From: a virus
IMG/VR virus record: IMGVR_UViG_3300008050_000075
Span: 1 to 48,031 of that record
DNA length: 48,031 nucleotides
Direction: 5' to 3' (one strand)
Under the pieces are notes generated by a model, which made no database searches, had not been told where the DNA came from, and saw only the letters and a program-made list of their open reading frames with translations. The position numbers and the translations under genes were made by a program. Below are positions 43,574 through 48,031 of this stretch, in pieces. How positions within the stretch are numbered: position 1 is the first letter of the stretch; the number at the start of each line of letters is the position of its first letter.

Positions 43574-44253
43574 TGTTTCACCTTCTTGTTTGAATTAAAT
43601 ACAGTAATTATCCTTGAGGCAATTACTCTCCCTATGCCTTCTATTATTGTTAATTCATCAATAGTAGAATTGGCTATTTCTATTATACAACCAAACTTCT
43701 CTAAAAGTTGTTCAGCCTTTACTTTACTTACCCCTTTCACGGTCATTAGAGCATCTAATCTAACATCAATCGTGGCTACCCTTTTTAGTAGGCGGGGGTC
43801 TATTATCTTCCTTTCAACAGGTATCATTTTAGCCAAAGTTACTAAGTGGTCTGCCGCTTCTTGGGGGGTTCTACATAATATTACTTCGGCATTATAATCT
43901 AATCTAATTCTTCCTATCCCTCCTTTGAAAGCGTTAGAAAAACGCACCTTATTCCTTGCCGTATCGCCGCCCATATATTTAGTAGCCTTTAGTGCCTTCT
44001 CAAGACTACCATGAATAATGACAAAGTTTTTATTAAAATGTTCTTCCATATTACTCAATTGAACCCAAATCCTTCTATTCAAAACTGACTGTATGAAATC
44101 CTCTACTGATTTTGCTTCAAAACAAACATCCCCTATCACATAATCCCCCACTTCCATCCATACTTTCTCATATTGTATTAGATTCTTTTTAACCTTAGCA
44201 ATAATACACTCGGTCAAAAGGGATTTTTCCCTACTATCAATAAAAAGTTTCAT
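43570..44253 (-). CDS. ERCC4/XPF-type nuclease with C-terminal HhH domain
   Basis: A 227-residue nuclease of the XPF/Mus81/Hef class, which cuts branched or flapped DNA. FIDSREK at 4-10 and GDYVIGDVCFEAKS at 36-49 form the nuclease site; the usual E-R-K is E46-A47-K48, so the middle arginine is replaced. The C-terminal part has tandem helix-hairpin-helix segments (VKGVSKVKAEQLL and IIEGIGRVIASRI). The ATG at 44253 follows GGAGGACATTTA and overlaps the primase stop; a longer start is rejected. Most likely used in replication or recombination. Confidence 0.88.
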   Translation of the reverse strand: MKLFIDSREKSLLTECIIAKVKKNLIQYEKVWMEVGDYVIGDVCFEAKSVEDFIQSVLNRRIWVQLSNMEEHFNKNFVIIHGSLEKALKATKYMGGDTARNKVRFSNAFKGGIGRIRLDYNAEVILCRTPQEAADHLVTLAKMIPVERKIIDPRLLKRVATIDVRLDALMTVKGVSKVKAEQLLEKFGCIIEIANSTIDELTIIEGIGRVIASRIITVFNSNKKVKQ

Positions 44254-45284
44254 TAAATGTCCTCCAAAGACGGATAACGCCAACACTTGCCTACGCAATA
44301 ATCTTCACTAATTAGTTTGCTACAAGAAGGGGCAACATAGCCCCCTTGATTGCTAATGGTAAACCAAGCATGGTTTCTTGTTATATTCTCGTTCCAATCC
44401 AACCATACACCATCCTTAGCCGCTATCACTTTAATTTCTTCCATTACCGCTTCTAGCATATACCTATGTATTTCTTCATCATATATTTTAACGCTTACAC
44501 CAAAAGTATTGGCTAAAACTGTCCTATACCATGAAACAAGATAATAGCGAGTAGTGTGGGTCGGATTTTCAATCATAATACTATTAGCCAAGCAAGGGAT
44601 TAGGGGTATTTTACCTACCTTTTCAACATTGGCTAAATTGATAGGGGTTGCTTCAAAAGAAGGGGCTTTGGGGAACACTACCTTCCTATTCCCATACCTA
44701 ATAGGGGGGTTAAAGAGGGGTGTTTGCGCCAAAGAAAGGATATTTGAGAGGGGTTTTTCTAAACAATCCTTTTCTAGGGGTACACAGTAAAGACAATCAT
44801 TTGTTTTCATATTAACAGTATTGGGGATTCTTCTTAATCTTCTAGCATCAATTACACGATTATCCAATGTTCCCATAATGGTTAATGTATTTAGTTTATT
44901 GAAAAACTGTCTAATATTTCTCATCGTATCGGTCTGTTCTCCATACACAAAAATATGAAATCCATTTCCACTAAAGGCCATATCAAATATATAATTTTCA
45001 TGTAGTAGTTTGTTGGCTACTATTTTGAAATCAGTAAAGGAATCTTCAAGTGGTTTGGTATGTGAATCAAAATCTAAAAACAACCTATCTAATATTACAG
45101 AAGAAACTACTGCTTGTGAAGAACCAAAGTGTTTGTAATCATATACAGAAGTATAACAATTAACTTTATTATTATTCATCTCTATAAACTTAACATACTC
45201 ATCCTTTGTATAAACAATTTGACGGGGCAAAGACCCCTTACCCTGCAAGTGGCTTCCCCACCACACTTCTCTAGGAAACTTCAT
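44253..45284 (-). CDS. Primase: PriS-type catalytic domain fused to PriL-like Fe-S domain
   Basis: A 343-residue archaeo-eukaryotic primase. The catalytic residues are in LFLDFDSH (Asp71, Asp73), SGNGFH at 105-110 and D146 before the basic RRLRRIPNTVN. A small cysteine group C164-x2-C167-x6-C174 may bind zinc. The C-terminal part has C231, C321, C330 and C334, the spacing of the PriL [4Fe-4S] domain, and a WYR-containing helix before it. A fused PriS/PriL enzyme makes RNA or DNA primers in one chain. The start overlaps the preceding stop as ATGA. Confidence 0.88.
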   Translation of the reverse strand: MKFPREVWWGSHLQGKGSLPRQIVYTKDEYVKFIEMNNNKVNCYTSVYDYKHFGSSQAVVSSVILDRLFLDFDSHTKPLEDSFTDFKIVANKLLHENYIFDMAFSGNGFHIFVYGEQTDTMRNIRQFFNKLNTLTIMGTLDNRVIDARRLRRIPNTVNMKTNDCLYCVPLEKDCLEKPLSNILSLAQTPLFNPPIRYGNRKVVFPKAPSFEATPINLANVEKVGKIPLIPCLANSIMIENPTHTTRYYLVSWYRTVLANTFGVSVKIYDEEIHRYMLEAVMEEIKVIAAKDGVWLDWNENITRNHAWFTISNQGGYVAPSCSKLISEDYCVGKCWRYPSLEDI

Positions 45285-45709
45285 AGTCTTTCAACGCCCT
45301 TAATTGCTCTAATTCCATCATTAGTTTTCTTAGATGTTTTTTTGGTTGTAGATGTTTTTTTAACTGTTCCTTTTGGTGTTTTTAATGAAGATGGTTTTTC
45401 CGCTTTAACTTGAACGGGTTTCGGTTTAGGGGTTTCACCGAAGGAAACCTTTGCCGCTTCAAAGTGAGTTTGAAATTGTTTTTTCACCTGTTTAACTAAG
45501 CATGATATAGCCACTTCTCTATATAATGAACCAAAGGTTTTCTCAGGTTCTATTTCCCAATCCCATATTAAATTAATTATATCTTGAGGGGGTAAGGTAT
45601 TAAAAAGACCATCAGCCATTTTTTCACTAACCTCATTAAGTTGCAATAACTCAGCAAAGCCCCATTCTTTTTCAATTATCATATTTGTTATTTGTTCTTT
45701 TATATCCAT
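45281..45709 (-). CDS. Protein with helical domain and Lys/Thr-rich tail
   Basis: A 142-residue protein. The first 95 residues are helical and acidic (EWGFAELLQLNEVSEKMADG). The rest is basic and low-complexity (TPKGTVKKTSTTKKTSKKTN), which suggests contact with DNA. The ATG at 45709 overlaps the stop of the nuclease gene as TAATG; an in-frame TTG at 45718 is less likely. It lies between the Cas4-like nuclease and the primase, so a replication accessory role is likely by context, with no family known. Confidence 0.7.
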   Translation of the reverse strand: MDIKEQITNMIIEKEWGFAELLQLNEVSEKMADGLFNTLPPQDIINLIWDWEIEPEKTFGSLYREVAISCLVKQVKKQFQTHFEAAKVSFGETPKPKPVQVKAEKPSSLKTPKGTVKKTSTTKKTSKKTNDGIRAIKGVERL

Positions 45710-46677
45710 TAAAACCAATCTCCATTTAATTCATCTCTTACTGCCGCAGGGCATATTGTATTAAAACTACAATGTGGTAAGCACTTTTTATGAAAGAAAG
45801 ACGGGGAAAAATTATCGGGCATATTATGTTCATAATTATATAATAATTTAGCAATAGCCTTCTTTACCGATGTAGTAGATGCTTTCTTTCTTTCTTCTAC
45901 TGTAATGTGATTTGCGGCGGGATAATACCAACCCCAATGTGTAATAGGTAAATATGGTAGATTATGTTTTTCATATTCATCTTGCCCAACATTCTCTAAT
46001 AGTAAAGCATAGAAAGCCATTTCAGCCCTCATAGAGGATATTTTTGAATCCTTCCATTTACCTGTTTTTAATTCCATAGGGATTAAAGAATCGCCTTCTC
46101 TAAATATCCTATCAATAATACCCTGCAAATGCACAACATATGCTTGAGTTAATGGGTATCTTGGATTAGTGTTTGGTAGAATAATAATATCGGTATCTAA
46201 TTGTACTTCATTCCCAACAGGGACAAAATTACTCAATGTGCCGCTTTCCTTTTCTTCAATAAAACGGTTCGCTTCATAAGTAACCATTTGTTGCGTTAAA
46301 TCAACATACTCATCTATGGGGAATAAAGATGTAAAGTAAACCCTTAATTCTTCAAAGGTCATACCCTCAGCCTTTTTAACATCCACAGAATTATAAAAAT
46401 CCTCATGTGAATTATGAACGACTGTTCCCTTGAGCATCACGGGGGTTTGTTCTTGCCTTCTCCTATCTAAATATTGATATTCATATTGTTTGTTACACCA
46501 AGTAAAACAACCCAAAGACGACTTACTTATTTTTAATATAGGTTTAGAAGGGTCGTTAGCATAGTCAGCATTCCAATGGTAAGTATAAGAATCATTCTCA
46601 TTCACCTTTGGTCTAACCCAAACACCATTTTCTTCATGCCCGTAAACTCTTTTATTTATTTTAGTATTATCTGTCAT
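45709..46677 (-). CDS. Cas4/AddB-like PD-(D/E)XK nuclease with Fe-S cluster
   Basis: A 322-residue nuclease. The PD-(D/E)XK core is visible as His88 in GTVVHNSHEDF, Asp in GIIDRIF, and ELKTGKW. A likely [4Fe-4S] cluster is formed by Cys61 with Cys299, Cys303 and Cys309 (CLPHCSFNTIC), as in Cas4 and AddB. Such enzymes resect DNA ends. No Cas1 or Cas2 is present, so a CRISPR role is not supported. The ATG at 46677 after GGAGAGTGG overlaps the PolB stop; a longer frame extends into that gene and is rejected. Confidence 0.87.
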   Translation of the reverse strand: MTDNTKINKRVYGHEENGVWVRPKVNENDSYTYHWNADYANDPSKPILKISKSSLGCFTWCNKQYEYQYLDRRRQEQTPVMLKGTVVHNSHEDFYNSVDVKKAEGMTFEELRVYFTSLFPIDEYVDLTQQMVTYEANRFIEEKESGTLSNFVPVGNEVQLDTDIIILPNTNPRYPLTQAYVVHLQGIIDRIFREGDSLIPMELKTGKWKDSKISSMRAEMAFYALLLENVGQDEYEKHNLPYLPITHWGWYYPAANHITVEERKKASTTSVKKAIAKLLYNYEHNMPDNFSPSFFHKKCLPHCSFNTICPAAVRDELNGDWF

Positions 46678-47465
46678 TAAAACCACTCTCCTAAAGTTTT
46701 TTGGCTTTCGTCTAACATTACATTCTTTATTTCCCACCCCATAGCCAAAAAAATAGGGGTGGCTTTTTTTATTATATCTTCTGCATAAGCACCCCAATGG
46801 GGATGGTATTTAGCAGTAATCTCTTTCTTTTCTCTAAAGGCTACAAAAACAGCCCTTCTTTCTCTACCACTAGGTAGGATAATATATTGAGGGCCATCAA
46901 TGTTAGCGCACTTGAAATACACAAAGGAATCAGTAATTGGGTTTTCGGGATTGATGTGTTGGTTATAGTAACATACACCAGCGATTCCCCCTGCAATACT
47001 TTTATAATTATTCAAATCATTATGAAGCCTTCCTCTTTTTATAACTTCATCTAAGGATATTCTACCCTTTTTTACATTATTATACTGTTCCCTACAAAAA
47101 GAAACTATATCGTGTTCAGTATCACCCGAAGCCCATTTTTTTAACAAATCACTTTGAAACTTTTTACTCATGGGGCTTTCGGATATACGCTTCATAGAAA
47201 AACCTGTTACTATGAATTGTTCTTCCTCTAACCATTCTCCATCCTTCCAAGTAATGAAACCAGCATTTCTATTTTTAGAAGCACCTACGCCCAAAGTAGA
47301 ATAAAACTTTTCAAATTCTAATTTAACAGGGTGTTCTTCTAATCCCATCACATTAGGGAAAACAGTTTTCATATGTTTATCTATCTTATCACATATTTCC
47401 TGTGCTTTTTCTACATCATTAATTTGTACAAATATTGAATCTGTATGCCCATAAACTACTTTCAT
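46677..47465 (-). CDS. C-terminal part of a split family B DNA polymerase (motif C and thumb)
   Basis: A 262-residue protein beginning MKVVYGHTDSIFVQ. YGHTDS is PolB motif C (usually YGDTDS), keeping the second, essential Asp. Then come GASKNRNAGFI (KKRYAG-like), and thumb patterns KRISESPMSKKFQSDLL and RGRLHNDLNNYKS. The fingers, motifs A and B and exonuclease are absent. The ATG is at 47465, after GGAGAGAGTGAG, with no longer version supported. It must pair with an N-terminal polypeptide from elsewhere, presumably beyond the right edge. A two-gene PolB broken before motif C is known in Methanothermobacter. Confidence 0.85.
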   Translation of the reverse strand: MKVVYGHTDSIFVQINDVEKAQEICDKIDKHMKTVFPNVMGLEEHPVKLEFEKFYSTLGVGASKNRNAGFITWKDGEWLEEEQFIVTGFSMKRISESPMSKKFQSDLLKKWASGDTEHDIVSFCREQYNNVKKGRISLDEVIKRGRLHNDLNNYKSIAGGIAGVCYYNQHINPENPITDSFVYFKCANIDGPQYIILPSGRERRAVFVAFREKKEITAKYHPHWGAYAEDIIKKATPIFLAMGWEIKNVMLDESQKTLGEWF

Positions 47466-47466
47466 T

Positions 47467-47676
47467 TTACTCACTCTCTCCTTTTGATACCCAAAAACCA
47501 TTACCCGTTTTATCATATCCGTTTCTTCTAAGAATATGCCCTATTAATCTTGTCCCACCAATATACATACTATTACCATATTTATCTAAAATGCGGTCAA
47601 GAATCATTTGTGCGGTAAACTCTCCCTGCACTAATTTAGCCTCCTTTATTACCCAACGGTGAAAAGTCTTAGTCAT
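47467..47676 (-). CDS. Small winged-helix protein
   Basis: A 69-residue protein with a winged-helix pattern: helices HRWVIKEAKLVQ, FTAQMILDRILDKY and TRLIGHILRRNG, then the wing YDKTGNGFWVSK. The size fits a DNA-binding transcription or replication factor. It stands between the PolB fragment and a membrane protein, overlapping the former's start signal. It is placed where an unbroken PolB would continue, so it is either an insertion or simply an adjacent gene. Confidence 0.7.
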   Translation of the reverse strand: MTKTFHRWVIKEAKLVQGEFTAQMILDRILDKYGNSMYIGGTRLIGHILRRNGYDKTGNGFWVSKGESE

Positions 47677-47882
47677 ATACCCGCCATCTCCATTAATGCT
47701 AATTCCATCCCGAATATCATAGCGAAAAATAAACCAATGGTTTCAATGTTTCGGGCTATAAAGGGCAGTATTGTTGCCTTGCCTTCTTCTATTCTTCTTT
47801 TCATAATGTATGCTGATATTCCTACGCTTAAGGCACCTAATACTTGTATTGGTATTGTTTTTATTATTTCTATTACTATCAT
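47673..47882 (-). CDS. Small protein with two membrane segments
   Basis: A 69-residue protein with hydrophobic stretches at about residues 2-25 (VIEIIKTIPIQVLGALSVGI) and 42-69 (IETIGLFFAMIFGMELALME), separated by a charged loop (KRRIEEGK). GGAGG precedes the ATG by 4 nt. Two overlaps, with the winged-helix gene and with the upstream frame, indicate an operon. Function unknown; holin-like topology is possible. Confidence 0.65.
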   Translation of the reverse strand: MIVIEIIKTIPIQVLGALSVGISAYIMKRRIEEGKATILPFIARNIETIGLFFAMIFGMELALMEMAGI

Positions 47883-48025
47883 TCTTCTTCCTCCTCTTGG
47901 TTATTCATTTTTCCTCTCCATATTAAACAACCTCTTTCCTCTTTTATATATTCCCCGTTTAGTTTTATTTTAGTTTGAATCTTTCTTACACAAGGAAACC
48001 ACCCTCTATCTTTATAGAAAGACAT
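47879..48025 (-). CDS. Short reading frame at the right window edge
   Basis: A 48-residue frame, MSFYKDRGWFPCVRKIQTKI at its start, with Cys12 and Cys33 and a C-terminal run of Glu. Its TGA overlaps the next ATG as ATGA, which supports translation. It is not clear that the ATG at 48025 is the true start, because the frame stays open to the window edge, and a TATA-like sequence lies within it. It may be the end of a longer gene. Confidence 0.4.
   Translation of the reverse strand: MSFYKDRGWFPCVRKIQTKIKLNGEYIKEERGCLIWRGKMNNQEEEEE
47942..47951 (-). promoter_or_regulatory. Candidate TATA box on the - strand
   Basis: TATATAAAAG (read on the - strand) is a strong archaeal TATA-like sequence. At normal spacing transcription would start near 47918 and leave about 36 bases of leader with GGAGG before the membrane protein gene at 47882. 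It lies inside a short reading frame, which weakens that frame or means the two overlap. Confidence 0.45.
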
Positions 48026-48031
48026 TCCCAA

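Noticed and set aside
45709-46677. A CRISPR Cas4 and an adaptation module
   Set aside because: No Cas1, Cas2 or repeat array is present; Fe-S PD-(D/E)XK nucleases are common viral replication genes.
46677-47516. A split-intein C-part before the PolB fragment
   Set aside because: The reading frame upstream of YGHTDS is too short and lacks the His-Asn ending; the start codon with its own ribosome binding site is five residues before the motif.

Overview
This looks like a long stretch of the genome of a head-tailed (Caudoviricetes) virus that infects an archaeon. The virion side is unmistakable: large terminase, portal, fused prohead protease-scaffold, HK97-type capsid protein, head-tail connector, tail tube, a tail chaperone pair with a -1 slippery site, tape measure, a giant tail hub and tail fibres. 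The archaeal assignment rests on the replication side (a PriS-type primase fused to a PriL-like Fe-S domain, a family B polymerase piece, an XPF/ERCC4-type nuclease, an AAA+ helicase with a C-terminal winged helix), on AT-rich TATA boxes, and on a recurrent GGTGAT ribosome binding site 3-4 nt before starts. A marine Thermoplasmata/Poseidoniales virus ('magrovirus'-like) is my best guess for the host group, but that is inference and no search was run.

Layout. Positions 1-40846 are read on the + strand. From left to right they hold: two unknown proteins; a putative RNA-repair pair (2H phosphoesterase and a class II CCA-adding/poly(A) polymerase-like enzyme); large terminase; a LAGLIDADG protein; portal; a group of unknown, mostly charged proteins; an ATP-dependent DNA ligase; protease-scaffold; major capsid protein; small head proteins; a membrane/GTPase cluster at 20457-23069; connector and tail-completion genes; and the tail genes. 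The - strand block (40906-48025) holds small zinc and membrane proteins, a DEDD exonuclease, the helicase, the ERCC4 nuclease, the primase, a Cas4/AddB-like Fe-S nuclease, the C-terminal third of a split PolB, a winged-helix protein and a small membrane protein. The two blocks converge at about 40847-40905, where a hairpin with a T-run ends the - strand unit. Genes are packed with ATGA or TAATG overlaps, so most are probably translationally coupled.

The most interesting signal is a short peptide, W-x-[ND]-[IL]-[LK], attached to the ends of unrelated proteins. It occurs as an N-terminal leader on four genes (M-x-x-x-I-L-[KR]) and as a C-terminal tail on three (K-M-[SD]-W-[ES]-D-[IL]). One of the tails is the very end of the protease-scaffold protein. 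The codons differ between copies, so the peptide rather than the DNA is conserved. I propose that it is a capsid-targeting tag, like the T4 capsid targeting sequence, that would load RNA-repair and other proteins into the procapsid. Other items worth following are a viral Arf/SRPRB-like GTPase with a membrane anchor, a PolB gene broken just before motif C, a ligase with an extra C-terminal domain resembling a degenerate LigD phosphoesterase, and a canonical A AAA AAC slippery site in the tail chaperone genes.

No tRNA, rRNA, CRISPR array, integrase or insertion sequence was recognised. No small terminase or lysis gene could be identified with confidence. The N-terminal part of PolB is not in the window and should lie beyond its right edge.
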